Shown here in pieces: positions 12,969 through 25,418 of a DNA stretch of 64,000 bases. Location: contig NC_135245.1 in the NCBI RefSeq assembly GCF_947623445.1, forward strand, positions 17,057,501 through 17,121,500, given 5' to 3'. The notes under the pieces are model-generated. The model searched no databases. It was given only the letters and a program-made list of their open reading frames with translations, and was not told the DNA's origin. The stretch's first letter is position 1. Each line of letters opens with the position of its first letter. The translations under genes were made by a program, and so were the position numbers. This stretch comes from Clavelina lepadiformis (Eukaryota > Chordata > Ascidiacea > Aplousobranchia > Clavelinidae).

Positions 12969-15145
12969 TTTGTTTTTTATTCTAACGAAAAGTTAAATCA
13001 GAGCTGTCAATATTTTGTATAATATCGAGTTGCCTTTTGCTTTATCAAGTAGCACAGTTGCCGGAATCCCAATAGAGCAACTCAACCATTACGCCTGTTC
13101 TGTTTTTTGTGACAAACATTTCTTTTGAAAATTAACGATTAAACTACATAATTAATGAAAAAAAAACAAACACGGCACGGGGTATGATCTGCGTCTCATT
13201 GTGTCATGTACAAGCTTGCGCATAGCAAGGTAAAAAGAAAGCAAAATTGCTGCCAGTAGTGAACTGGTAATATTGTATATGACACACAACGAAAACGCAG
13301 GTGCAAACATCAAAAGCTGCAGCTTTTTGCTTAATTTACAGCTAAACTTAATATTCCAATTAAAAATATACACTAATTTACTGATCTAATTTCAGCTGGT
13401 TCAGATTGGAAACAGTAGACATATAACTTAGAGAGTAACTTTCTGTTTTGCCTTTCTGAACAATTAGTCGGCAGACACTTTCACCGAAATATTTCTATAA
13501 GATTATCTTTGACAAGTCGACCAGCAGCTTCTACTGTACAAGTAGCCACTAGCCAGGGTGATAGAATTAGTTGTGATTGAGCGCTTACGTACATAACGTT
13601 CAGTCTGTAGAATAGTCTGGAAGATATAACTTGAGTACTTGCTGAATAAACATGGCCAGCACTTGATCCATTCACATTCTATTTTTCAATTAAGATGGAA
13701 AAAGCTACATTGAAATTCAAAACAGGAAATAAGACCCACTGTGTGAACCGATTTCCCGAGCTATTACATTTTAAAGCTACCTCGGACTGGCGGCATTGAA
13801 ACCACGTCAGACGTTACGAATTGCATTCACTGTTATTTTTCCCACTGCGGTGTTGAAGCCAACGTACTTCTGTTTGGAAAAATTGGCGAGAACAACACTC
13901 ACGCAAAACACGGTGCAAAATAACTTTAGAAACTTGACAAAAAATGATGCATGAGAAATTAATTTTTATATGACTTTTGTGCGCTGTGAGATTTGACAAA
14001 ACATTATAGCGAAAGGTGCTTAAGGGGTCATATCCCAATTCCAAGAGATAGGCTTTTCAATGCAAAGTACATTAAATCAAGACGCTACTGTCGCAATTCC
14101 ACATCATAAACCTGCCCTGAATTTTGGCTTGCAACGATATCTAGGTTATGACTGTCTGCAGTCTTAATTTGGACAAAATCCATGTACTCAGTTTTCTATA
14201 ACAGCTACCTAAACTTTACTGCAAGTTTTGAACTTAAAAATTTAGCCCAAATTCTCCAAAAAAGCAAAAAATCAAACCCACAAAAAATGTACAACTTAGC
14301 CTAGACCTGGAACCAGCTGTCGCCAAAACAACAACAATTTACTCCGCATCGACGTCACAAGCGCATTGGACCGGAAAATTTCTTACTTTTTTTAATATGA
14401 CGCATTGAGTGCGAACACGTAATAATCAAAGTGTTGCCGGCTCAAAATTGTCTTTCTATTGGGAAGTGACCCCTTAAAGAGCAGAGGAAGGTCTTTTTGG
14501 TAAACTGCAAAATACTATACTAATCGTGCTCGACAAATCCAATCTGAAAGGCTAGCCTACGGAGTAAGACGTTATTCATGGTCGCTTTCAATTCAGATAC
14601 ACTTGAAACTGATGAAAAAAAAAACAGTCTCGTTGCAGTGTACAGTTGTAATGGTATAGGGAGACAAAACTATTAACGAAAAAACATTTTTTTAAATTTT
14701 TCAGCATATGAACATGCAATTCTGTAACAGGACTATATCCAGGCTACATTTATACAATGGAAATACGATCAAATCAATGTCAGTACTGGAAGGCAATAAA
14801 CAGTTCTGTTATATTGGGTGTACGATACTGGGTGTTGAGATCTTTTGCGGAATATTTAGCTGCAAAGTAAACGTGTGATAACTTTGTAATGAAAAATTTC
14901 ATGAGTAAATATATTATTTTACATAGAATTGCAAGATCTTCTCATTTAATATTCTATTTACTTTTTCGTGACATTGTGAGGAGACATTTGGCCAAATTAA
15001 AAACTATATAGTATACATTGCAAAAACTTGAAATGAACAAGAAAAATAAATCGAATATCAATAGCCTATACAATTTATTCAAAGAAATGGTCGCATCACT
15101 TAAAAGCTTCTTATGTCAGTTATTGCAAATGCGGTAAAAATGTTG
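12969..15145. other. Spacer between lectin A and the sulfotransferase array
   Basis: This should contain the promoter of lectin gene A and the 3' flank of the first sulfotransferase gene. Apart from the TTAA-flanked element at 14024-14473, no coding or RNA feature is supported. Confidence 0.5.
14024..14473. mobile_element. TTAA-flanked MITE (piggyBac-like)
   Basis: The 450-bp segment begins GGGGTCATATCCCAAT and ends in its imperfect inverse (ATTGGGAAGTGACCCC), and is flanked on both sides by TTAA (14020-14023 and 14474-14477). TTAA duplication is the hallmark of piggyBac-type transposition. The interior has no long frame, so it is non-autonomous. Terminal GGGG rather than the common CCY leaves the superfamily slightly open. 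Confidence 0.65.
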
Positions 15146-17265
15146 CTACATTTTCAAGAACTCCAGAAGATTAGAAAACGTGATAAACGACCAATTTTGG
15201 TAGATTTTGTAAGTCCCATACGCTCCGAGACCAACAAGAAGAGAAAAGGTGACAAAAAGTTCCTTCATCATTCTTCCCATCACGGGGTGCTCTTGTAGTA
15301 GTTTATCCCAAACTTTTCCTCCGATGTTTTCGTGAGGAAACGGTTTGTCTGGGACAGGTTTTCCGAGGAATTTGCATAGAGGTGCCCAACAATCTTTTAC
15401 TTTGTAGACAAGAAGCTTATCTTTCGGTGCGTTCTACATATGTGACGAACAATACTGCTAAGCTGTTCATAGAAGTAATTTCTGCAATGGTTAAAGGCGA
15501 CGAAAAACACGTAAAGCTTAAAGTAAGGTATATAAGAAAACGTATTATACTATTATTAAAGCATTTAAAAACCAGTTGGACCAATCAGGAGGCGAAATAA
15601 TCGGTGTCAATTTTAGCTTAAAAAATATATCCTATAGCAGTTAGCGTATTGCGAAGTACGGCGTCGCATGCGATGTGTGTAGCTACTAATTGGCACGAAA
15701 ATACGGGAAACGGGTATTTTTTAAGTTTTGTTGCAAGAACTTGAGAGAAGTGATTTTCAAGGCTATTCATAAAGGATTAGCGCGCATAGGGAAAGCTGAG
15801 AACTTTTGTAAAATTTCAGAGACCCTGTAGAAAACACATCTTGATAACTCCGTCGTCCTGCGCTGGGTCGTTTTCACAAGACATACGGTAAGCCTAAGTG
15901 ATTATTTCACAATATTTCATACTTAATACGAAATACGACTTAATACGAAACTGCATGTCTTACAAGCCAGCCGTATATCAAGGTTTCTATATCAATTAGT
16001 TTATCTAAAAACAGCAGATGTTAAGATGTTAAAACACAATAAATGAAGACAACGAACGAGTCCGTTTCCAACTGCGAAAATGAGTTGAAAACGCGAATCA
16101 GCTTCGTAATAGGTAACCGTGACAGCGCAAATAGTCTTCTTTAAGAGGACATTTGTCCAGATGATATTTGCGACACTATACACAGCACAGTTAAGACCGA
16201 GCGACAAATTAAGTGACATGTAGAGTAGACGGACGTATGTCTAGAATTCTGTTGTCAGCCTCATGCGGGATTTTTTCAGTATAAGTGCTTTGTTAGTTAT
16301 TTCAATAAAAAATAAAACAACGAAAGATTGCATGCCAAGTTTTTTATGTTTGCTTCCTAAACATGAATTTTTCAACGGTTTAAATTTTAAACATTTTAGC
16401 TTATTCAACAGGCATTATTGGTCAGTTCGTGTTCTTACCTGAATTACATCTGCATTGTGCTGACGATAAAGTCTTCTTGATATCATTTCGTTGACAGGAA
16501 TTAAATTGTTTATGACTGAAGGTTTAAATCCAATAACAGAGAGCACAACTTTGACTAAAAGGCAAAAACAACATAGTACAATCTAAATCATGGGGATGTT
16601 GTTTTAAAGGATAAAGTAGTTTGTTGTTTTTAATTTATTATTACTAAATACTTCTAAGTACCAATACAGGTATAAAGGTTAGAATTACGAAGCTAAAACA
16701 ACCAAATAACCCATCATGCTTATTATCAAAATTATACAACCATTAGCCTGTCCATTGCAATACTACGTAAATAACAGGTCTGCAGCGTACACGTATTATG
16801 AAAGAAGTTTGCAAGCTTCCTTCCCAGTGGTGTAAGTATCATCAGAGTATGAAGTATTTTGTTTCGAGCGCCTTCATCCATTTGGTTTTGGTAGCTTTTA
16901 AACCACGAATCTTCGTCTCTTATTGTCAGCAAAATCTACAAATATCAAACACAAGGTTTAGTAAGTAAACTGTTTTGTTCCAACTGTGTGTTTACAAAAG
17001 CTCGAATGTAAACCTTAGCATCTGGAAATGCCTGGTGTATTTCTTTCCAGAAGAAATAAACGGGGATGTCCATTACTGCATCCACATCTTCATACATCTT
17101 CTTAAAGTCATCCACTGACCCTCCTTTCGTTAAAATCCTATTCCAATCATTTCCAAAATACCAAAAATATTCCAGAAAATCATGAACATTGTATCCGAGC
17201 TCTCTGAGAGCCAGATTTGTAGATTTTGTGCCAGTTTTTGAAAAACCGGCCACAATAACCTTCAT
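15146..17265 (-). CDS. Putative sulfotransferase ST-1 (Sulfotransfer_4 type), divergent founder-like copy
   Basis: Exons 17014-17265, 16791-16935, 16439-16554 and 15146-15433 give 266 residues. The N-terminus MKVIVAGFSKTGTKS carries the KTGT phosphosulfate-binding loop typical of PAPS-dependent sulfotransferases. TIRDEDSWFKSY in exon 2, PVNEM with RRLYRQH in exon 3, and a WAPLCKFLGKPVPD block with HENIGG in exon 4 are Sulfotransfer_4 family signatures. A hydrophobic helix near residues 228-250 suggests membrane association. The acceptor substrate is unknown. This copy differs from the rest of the array at about a fifth of positions in exon 1 and more in exons 3-4, has a 1-kb last intron where the others have about 200 bp, and lies at the 3' end of the array. 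It is probably the oldest member. A splice acceptor 20 nt before the ATG recurs in other copies. Confidence 0.85.
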
Positions 17266-18823
17266 ATTTCCTTTTATTGCACCTGAAAGACTACCAAGTT
17301 TGCGAGATTATCTATAAAGCAACGACTTTATAGCAATAACTTTGTACTAATGCTATAGCTGGTCTCGCCATGGTCCAAATATACATCTGCAAGTAACAAC
17401 TTAGCCATGCAGTTACGCTGCAAACAAGTTTAACTATTGAACAGCAAACCTGTGTAGGTTACTGATTAATAAAACAGTTGTTAAATATTAACATGTCAGC
17501 ATAGTGGGTACGTCGGTTCTTTTGACCTACGTAGAATTATGTTGGAATGCTGATATGGTATGTTGAAAATCTCCACGGTGCAACAACTGTCGCGAATATT
17601 TCCTTATGTTAAGAATAGTAATGTTACTGTAATATAGCGTTGTGTTATTCCATTATAATATGAGGGAAGAACCAGTATATACTATTATGCTTGCTCACTG
17701 AATAAGAATATCTCCTTAAAAGATTTGCACCATACTAATACGTTAAAACCAAAATCTATATTGTTTGCAACCATTTAATTTTTTTCTGTTATTGTGATGT
17801 ACTTCTTACTTTTTACTACTTACTAAACAGTGTTTAGTTACTATTCGTGAATACTTACTTTTCGTCTTTTACTTAACCAGCCACTGGCCATTATAGGCCT
17901 ACTATACCTTTGAGTAGATTACCGATTTTCAAGTTTTGGATGTCATTACCCCAAATTATAATAACTAACAATGTTTGAAGTTAGAATCAAAATTTTTGCT
18001 ACATGTTTTCTAAATCTCTTATTTTCTTCTTACTCAGATCCATCGAAATTCTGCTCTAAATATTTTATGCAACAAAGTTCACAAGTAAATGCTTGCTTCG
18101 GGTGTAACTTGTGGTTTTGTATGTCGCGTATCAACCACCATACCTTGGTTCAGATCGCTGTAGGGCTGTGATAAGCTTCTGATCGTTTATAAGTCTCAAC
18201 CAAGATCTGCGAATATGAAAATACTGCCTCTGGCTGCATACCTCAGCCAGGCAAAATTAAGCATTTTTAGTAAACGTCGCTCTTCTCTTAGCTCCAGCAC
18301 AGTAAATAACATTTTTCTTATTTATCACGTTTCTGGTGCATATTTCGACCGAATGAAATAAAAGTAAGATGTTGTGTTAAAAATAAGATATTGTGTTTAA
18401 AGTATCCATCAGACCTATCAGGAAAACGGACATTGTATTATCGACATTGACTTCTCTCTATAAATCATATATTTATCGTTTCAGATAAAGAGATAACATG
18501 CAAAAGATAGTTAGCATGTATAAACTCTGTACATTCGCTTTACTTTAGATTCTATAAACATTTGCTAGAAATTTCTTACCAACCGGTAAACAGTAGTCAC
18601 TCGTAAAACAAAGCTGAAAAGTAGCTCATCTACGTATGTTGGTTACATAAACTGGTCGGTAGAACTAGAATCAGTGCAACGACATTAATTTTCATGTTTT
18701 AGTTTATTTAACTTCTGACAATGAATTTAGAAGTTTTTGTTTAAAAAGTTGCAATCACAGTTCTCATACTTTTACACTAATTTTGGCTGTTAATATTCCA
18801 ATTAAAAAATCTATACGATAATT
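17266..18823. repeat. Duplicated spacer between ST-1 and ST-2
   Basis: No gene. Two parts are copies of other spacers. About 17575-18110 matches 38885-39420, sharing long runs around TAATGTTACTGTAATATAGC. About 18395-18823 is the array's standard 3' flank, repeated before the ST exon-4 copies at 24271, 30531, 47000 and 49806. It includes a TTTATT (AATAAA on the minus strand) about 115 bp beyond the ST-2 stop, a likely polyadenylation signal. Confidence 0.7.
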
Positions 18824-20113
18824 TCAAACTTGCCCAAAATTCAACAGTTTATACAAATTGGTAAAACTCAGATAAGGCCAAAATCTATAAAACTTGTAAA
18901 CTCCAAATGCCCCAAGTCCTGCGAGAAGACTTATGGTAACAAATGCTTCCTTCACCATCCTTTGCATCACCGGATGCTTTTGCATCAATTCGTCAAACAC
19001 TTTCCCACCAATATTGGCATGAGGAAACTGTTTATCCGGAACTGGCTTATCAAGGAATTTACAAAGCGGTTCCCAACCTTCCTTCACGTTGTACACTAGA
19101 AGTTTGTCTTTTGGAGCGTTCTAAACGAAAGCAGCAACAAGTTATAAAGATGAAACTTTTATTGGACTTACATTACTTTGAAGCTCAGTTATTGATTAAT
19201 GTAAATTAAGTACTCTTCGTATTACTAAGTTTCAGTAACTAACTCACGAAAGATATATTTAACGAAAACATCGCTCAATTCTCCTCCAAGAGTTCATATT
19301 TCTACATAAAACAACAGCACCTGAATGACATCAGCGGTGTGCTGGCGATACAGTTTCCTCATAACCATTTCGTTCACTGGAAGTCTCCAGTAGAAAGTGC
19401 TAGGATTGCTTATTGAAGTCGCCAATACAACTTCGTCTACAATTGTAAGACACAACAGACGCCTAAAAACTCTGCAAATCTTTAAAAATCATGATGCGTT
19501 TCTTGTACGTTAAAGTTCAAGACATACACTTAATATCTTAAAATGTAGCAATTAGCAATAGCATTTATAAAACACGATTTAACAGATAACCAAAGCAGCT
19601 AGATTTTTAAAAAATAGCAAAGTATGCAAAATAAATTTACTCATTTTTCCTATTAATGCTCCCAATTTTCGACCCAATGGCGAGTATACAAATATTAGAC
19701 GAAGCATTGTATTTTTCTCCATTTCTTCAGTTTGTTTGCGATAGCTTGGAAACCAGGAATCTTCCTCTCTGGTTGTAAAAACGATCTAAATCATAAAAAA
19801 ATTGTTAGTATAAGATTATGTATGTATTTAATAATAAGTTACTAAACACAGAAGTTTCAACCTTGGCGTCTGGAAAGGCCTCATGAATTTCCTTCCAGAA
19901 AAAATAAACAGGAGTGTCGATTGTTGCATCGACATCTTTATACATCCTCTTGAAATCATCCACAGATCCTCCTTCCGTTAAAATTTTGTTCCAGTCCTTT
20001 CCCAAATACCAAAAGTTTTCCACAAAATCATAAACTTCATATCCGAGCTCCCTGAGAGCTATGTGCATGGATTTTGTTCCAGTTTTCGCGAAACCGGCAA
20101 CTATAACTTTCAT
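18824..20113 (-). CDS. Putative sulfotransferase ST-2
   Basis: Exons 19862-20113, 19641-19785, 19321-19436 and 18824-19120 join to 810 nt (269 residues) with no stop. The binding loop reads GFAKTGTKS. Exon 3 has the VVLATSISNPSTFYWRL variant shared with ST-8, and exon 4 has the GGKVFDELMQKHP variant. The C-terminal helix runs through LLAGLGAFGVYKF. All splice sites are canonical. The unit from here to the next exon-4 copy is about 5.4 kb. It looks functional. Confidence 0.88.
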
Positions 20114-22205
20114 GTCTACTGTTCCGTTGTTTCTGCAAAGATATTAATTGTGCTGGTCACATCTATCGACATTTACTGAAAACTCAGAAAAGTTGGTACT
20201 TTGTGAACAGTTATACCTCCCAAATTACAAAATAATAACTCAACAAATGTTTTCCCAACCAGTCCACTTCCTGTCAGCCGTTATGCTGTCTTGCTTTTCT
20301 CCGAATGACTGCAGCATTTCAAAAGGTTTTCACGAAATACCAACTTCATCGCTTTTACTGGTAAGCTATAGCGCTTAAATGTGTGCATAAACGTGGACCG
20401 TAAATAAACGTCACTAAATCAACATGGATGTTGACCCAAGTTTTAAAGGTATTCTGATACGATGTTGCAGTAAATCGTAATGTTAAAATGAATTCTAAAT
20501 TTAACGTAATAGCGCCAAAGTAACAGTTATGTTGCCTCAGAATTATATACTTTCATATCACCGACAAGGAAACTTATTTCTAACAGCTGCTGCTTATAAG
20601 TTTTTGTCGTATTTGTGTGGACCCATTTCAGCCAGATCGATATCTTGTTACATATTACATGCAGTTGCACAGTCGCTGGACGATATAATGTCAGGCCAAG
20701 ATATAAAATAAAAACCTTGGATAAAAGTTAATGACAGACTATGTAGATTGAAACACTGACTGCAATAGTAACTTCATTACTACAGTTACATGAGTAGATG
20801 GGTTGAGAAACGACAACAATTGTGCCGCAATTACAATTCTTATGAAAACATGCATTTAAAGCCTATTACGTGAAAACCTGAAATCAATCAGAAACTTCGG
20901 ATTCAAGTATTTTCAATAAGAGTTTTAAGGTTTCAATAAGCATGCTTAAGATGCATAAGAATTTTGAGACAAATATGCACTGTTGTTCAGATAGTAGCAT
21001 TACTAAAGTGGCCTAAAACCATTTTCATTCTATCACCAAAAATGCAGGATAAGAATGTAACTATACCTAGCACTTCTACAACTTGCAATAAATGTATAGT
21101 GCTTTCAACGTCTGATAAACAACGTTATTAACAGCCCCAAAATGGGTTTGTGCTGGTCCTCTTGCTTAGGCTAACATTCAGAAACGACCTGTAGCCGACT
21201 GCCAACTGCCCACGTCGTTTAATAATGCCAATACATGACCCTACAAAGCCATTACAAACTTGATGCTGATTTCCAATGTAAGGACGAGATTACAGTTTGA
21301 GTTCGTTTCATCAAATAAAGCATGCAACTCGTCATTTTCTTCTTTGCATTTTGAATGCTTAAGTTGAACTTTTTAAGTGTTGTTCTAGCAGCAGACATTT
21401 CTTGCAATAAACAAAATGACTTTTCAATGAGCATAAATAAATTTTTTGTAAGATAGATTAAAAACCCAAAAGGAATTGAACCCACATACCATTTGATAAA
21501 ACACAAATGAATAAAGCAATACTTCGAATTTTATACATACCTACAATTAAGCTATAATATCATTTCAATTTTACAAGCAAGCAGCAAACATTTACAATTT
21601 TACAATTACCTTGTTAAATAAGTTCTAAATTAAATACATTTGCAACTTCTGAATAGGCCTATAGTTACATGGACTTGAATTTATTTATATATTTTGTGGA
21701 TTAGTAAAAAAAGTGTACAAATATTCAATAGCAGACTGAAAATAAAATTAATTTTTTATAAGCTTGGTTATTTAGGCTATTTGTAAACCGTAGATTGTCC
21801 ACTTCTGCCTTATCTGAAAATATAGTTCCTCACCAAAGGCATAGACTGTCCGGTGATAAATCTAAAGGCAAAGACCAAACAAATAACACTTGTTTGAATA
21901 AAAACGCATTATATCATCATTGAGTAATTATAAAATGTACAATTATGAAAAAAGTACAGAACACTCATAAAGTTTCTTGCAATGACTTCTCCAAGATGAG
22001 TAACTTTGCATTGAGCTGCTTTAAACATTAAACAACGACGAGGACCTCGTGTCTCCTGCAAGTACCATTTTTTGAAAACGGTTTTGCCAATAACTTATAA
22101 ACAAGAAAGCAGACTTTTCGTGCACTGATAGTCTAACTCTAAACTATGCAATCGTGGTGGTAGTGTTTCGTAATAAAGTTAGTTACAATCGCTTGCTTAT
22201 AGTTT

Positions 22206-22649
22206 TAGGGTTGCCATACCGTCCGGAAAATTCCGGACATGTCCGGAATGTAGGGTTAAATTTTGCGTCCGGGAGGAATTTTAAAAAATGCTCAAATGTC
22301 CGGAATTTTATGATGGGCGTTTTGGGGGAATTAGAATTGCGGGAATAATCCTGTAAATCAGAGGTGTCCAACACGTGGCACGCGACGAGTCTGACCTAGA
22401 CCCTAGCGGCCTAGCCTAGAGACCACCATAGCCTAACCCTAGCCTAGAGATCAAATCAGAAATAGCCCAATAGCCTAGTGAATTCACGACACTATGTTCA
22501 AAAATCCACTCCGGTATACAATGGATAGGCAAAGCATTGCTACTGTGACGTCATATTGACAGACAATGTGTTCATACCTCATTTTTAAAAACCGCTAGTG
22601 GGCACTAAAGAGTGTCCGGATTTTAGGCCACGAAAATATGGTAACCCTA
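22206..22649. mobile_element. hAT-like MITE with nested end, young insertion
   Basis: Ends TAGGGTTGCCATA and TATGGTAACCCTA are inverted repeats of a common hAT MITE type, with CCGGA-rich subterminal DNA. The sister spacers near 27117 and 45121 read GCTTGCTTATAGTATAGATTG or nearly so without it, and TTATAGT is found on both sides here, so the insertion postdates unit duplication. A second hAT-type start (CAGAGGTGTCCAAC) at 22359 lies inside, followed by repeated CCTAGCCTAGAGA; only one end of that element is seen. No coding capacity. Confidence 0.72.
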
Positions 22650-22720
22650 TTATAGTATAGATTGATGTTTCAATTCACAAACAAAATCACTTTAACTTTG
22701 ACTACATTGAGGACTGTTTA

Positions 22721-22845
22721 TTCCAGTCATCTTCTATGTGCGAAAAGTTTTCCACAAAATCATAAACTTCATATCCGAGCTCCCTAAGAGCTACGGTCAT
22801 GGATTTTGTTCCAGTTTTTGGAAAACCGGCAACTATAACTTTCAT
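22721..22845 (-). pseudogene. Sulfotransferase exon-1 remnant (a)
   Basis: From the ATG at 22845 the first ~40 codons of exon 1 (MKVIVAGFPKTGTKS, then ALRELGYEVYDFVENF) are preserved. They then run abruptly into spacer DNA at 22720. Exons 2-4 are absent. The same break point occurs in the remnant at 45191-45315, so a single deletion was later copied. In unit 2 the corresponding place holds the fuller pseudogene at 27620-28840. An open frame continues upstream of the ATG to 23004, probably by chance. Confidence 0.8.
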
Positions 22846-24270
22846 GACTACTGTTCTGTTATTTCTGCAAAAATGTAAAATATTTTGGGAAAAATAAACT
22901 ACATTTGCGTAAACACCTAACTTTTTCTCCATTAAACATGTAAAATTAAACTTAGTTTCTTTAACAACAGTTACACCGCACAAAGTTAAAAAGAAACTCG
23001 CCATTCAAGAAATGTTTCTCTGCCCAGTCCACTTTCCAACATTAGTTCTGCTGTCATGTGGCTACATTGCTAAGTTTAACATATTTAAAGCAAACACACA
23101 TACGCACATAGTTCGATTGTGTTTAAATGCAGCAAACTAAGAAGCTAAATGGTGCTGCATTTTTGGCTCAGATTTTCACAGTTTTTCTTTCTATTTTCGG
23201 TTACGTGCTGTTTCTGCTTTTCGGCATCTATAACTGCACTATTTAAAAAAGATTTCATTAAATGTCGAGCCTACTAATACTTGCCTAGTATTAGTTATTA
23301 TTTCTTGCCGATTACTATGGTAAGCCATGTATTATATTACTTATATTCCTTGACAACATTGTCAAAACAACACTTCCTTGGGCTCATACCAGCCAACTGC
23401 ACATTTATGCTAAGTTAGGTCATTACTTTTATGCAGCGTTGACAAAAGTGTGACACGGTTTTGTCGCAATTCGTCGTTTTTTAGTCCTCGATTATACTAT
23501 GTCGTTGCTAACGATTATAATACGTGTTAAATATGCGGTGTTTAATCAATAGAAAAGCTTTCAACAATTTATAACTGGTTTTCTAACTAAACGTTAATTC
23601 AGTCATTATGATGATATCCATCTCGACGAAAGACTACGCTAAGCTTATTTAGTTAGTTTCAACAGTAACTGTAACAAGTACAAGGCTGCCTTCGATTAAA
23701 GCATGATCCTGGTAGGAAGTTATTTGCCATCGATCATTAGTCTGAAAAAAGCTTGATTTAACTTTGTATTATGTATTCTGTGGGATTGTTATCTAATCTA
23801 TAATCTGACTCCGTTAAGCTTTCAGAAGGGATTGCGTGTCCTTTTCAGAAACACTCCAGACCTATCAGGAAAACGGACATTATATTATCGACATTGACTT
23901 CTCCATATAAATCATATATTTATCGTTTCAGATAAAGAGATATTGTAACATGCAAAAGATAGTTAGCATGTATAAACTCTGTACATTCGCTTTACTATAG
24001 ATTCTATAAACATTTTCTAGACATTTCTTACTAACCGGTAAACAGTATAGTCACTCGTATAACGAAGTTCAACAGGAGCTCATCTACCTTTGTTGGTCAC
24101 GGAAACTGGTCGGGAGAATCAGTGCAACAAAATTAATTTGCATGTTTTAGTTCATTTAACTTCTGGCAATAAATTTAGAAATGTTTGTTTACAAAGTTGT
24201 AATTACAAGTCTCACACTTTTACACTAATTTTGTCTGTTAATATTCTAGTTAAAAATCTATATGATATTT

Positions 24271-25418
24271 TTAAATTTGTACAAAATTCAACAGTTTATA
24301 CCAATTAGCAAAACTCAGATAAGGCCAAAATCTATAAAACTTGTAAACTCCAAATGCCCCAAGTCCTGCGAGAAGACTTATGATAACAAATGCTTCCTTC
24401 ACCATCCTTTGCATCACCGGATGGTTCTTCATTAAATCATCGTAAACCGATCCACCAATATTAGCATGAGGAAACTGTTTATCTGGTACTGGCTTATCAA
24501 GGAATTTACAAAGCGGTTCCCAACCTTCCTTCACGTTGTACACTAGAAGTTTGTCTTTTGGAGCGTTCTAAACGAAAGCAGCAATAATTGATTAATAAAA
24601 ATTAAATGCTCTTCGTATTACTAAGTTTCAGTAACTAACTCACAAAACTATTTAACGAATACATCGCTTAATTCTTCTCCACCGATTCATATTTCTACAT
24701 ACAACAGCAGCACCTGAATAACATCAGCGTAATGCTGGCGATACAGTCTCCTCATAACCATTTCGTTCACTGGAAGTTTCCAGTAGAAAGTGCCAGGATT
24801 GTTTTCTGAAATCGCCCATACAACTTCGTCTACAAGTGTAATATGTATCAATTGGAAATAGCATTTATAAAACACGATTTAACAGATAACCAAAGCAGTT
24901 AGACTTTCAAAAGTAACAAAGTATTCAAGATAAATATAGGCCTACTCATTTTTCTTATTAATGTTCTGAATTTTCGACCCAATGGCGAGTATATAAACAT
25001 TAGACGAAGCATTGTATTTTTCTCTATTTCTTCCTTTTGTTTGCGATAGCTCGGAAACCAGGAATCTTCGTCTCTGGTTGTAAAAACGATCTAAATCATA
25101 AAAAAATTGTTAGTGTAAGGTTATGTATGTAATTAATAATAAGTTAATAAACACACAAGTTTCAACCTTGGCGTCTGGAAAGGCCTCATGAATTTCCTTC
25201 CAGAAGAAATAAACGGGACTGTCGATTGTTGCATCGACATCTTTATACATCCTCTTGAAATCATCCACTGATCCTCCTTTTGTTAAAATTTTGTTCCAGT
25301 CCTTTCCCAAGTACCAAAAGTTTTCCACAAAATCATAAACGTCGTATCCGAGCTCCCTGAGAGCTATGTGCATCGATTTTGTTCCAGTTTTTGAGAAACC
25401 GGCAACTATAACTTTCAT
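24271..25418 (-). CDS. Putative sulfotransferase ST-3
   Basis: Exons 25167-25418, 24946-25090, 24714-24829 and 24271-24567 give 269 residues. The phosphosulfate loop is GFSKTGTKS. Exon 3 carries the VVWAISENNPGTFYWKL variant, close to ST-4, and exon 4 the GGSVYDDLMKNHP variant. Introns are shorter than in ST-2 (119 bp between exons 2 and 3). The AATAAA-like site of the 3' flank is altered here. No disabling change is seen. Confidence 0.88.

Larger units (their letters stand above)
20114..24270. repeat. Spacer of array unit 1
   Basis: Upstream DNA of ST-2 that is collinear with spacers at 25419, 31724, 36721, 43438 and 48287. It holds no intact gene. It contains a 60-codon plus-strand frame at 20529-20711 that recurs with changes elsewhere, a hAT-like MITE (22206-22649), an orphan exon-1 remnant (22721-22845) and, from about 22850 to 24270, the long 5'-flank block also seen at 28841-30530 and 45316-46999. 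Confidence 0.7.

Noticed and set aside
18830-19209. Plus-strand frames overlapping sulfotransferase exon 4, recurring in several units
   Set aside because: They are antisense shadows of a conserved exon; content follows from the minus-strand coding sequence and shows no independent motif.
21470-21490. GGTTCAATTCC-like tRNA B-box on the minus strand
   Set aside because: No A box or cloverleaf around it, and the motif is altered in sister units.
22702-23004. Longer sulfotransferase starts at MASFF upstream of MKV (also 28700-28999)
   Set aside because: The extension crosses the conserved splice acceptor just before MKV and is not kept in intact genes, so it is 5' flank read through by chance.
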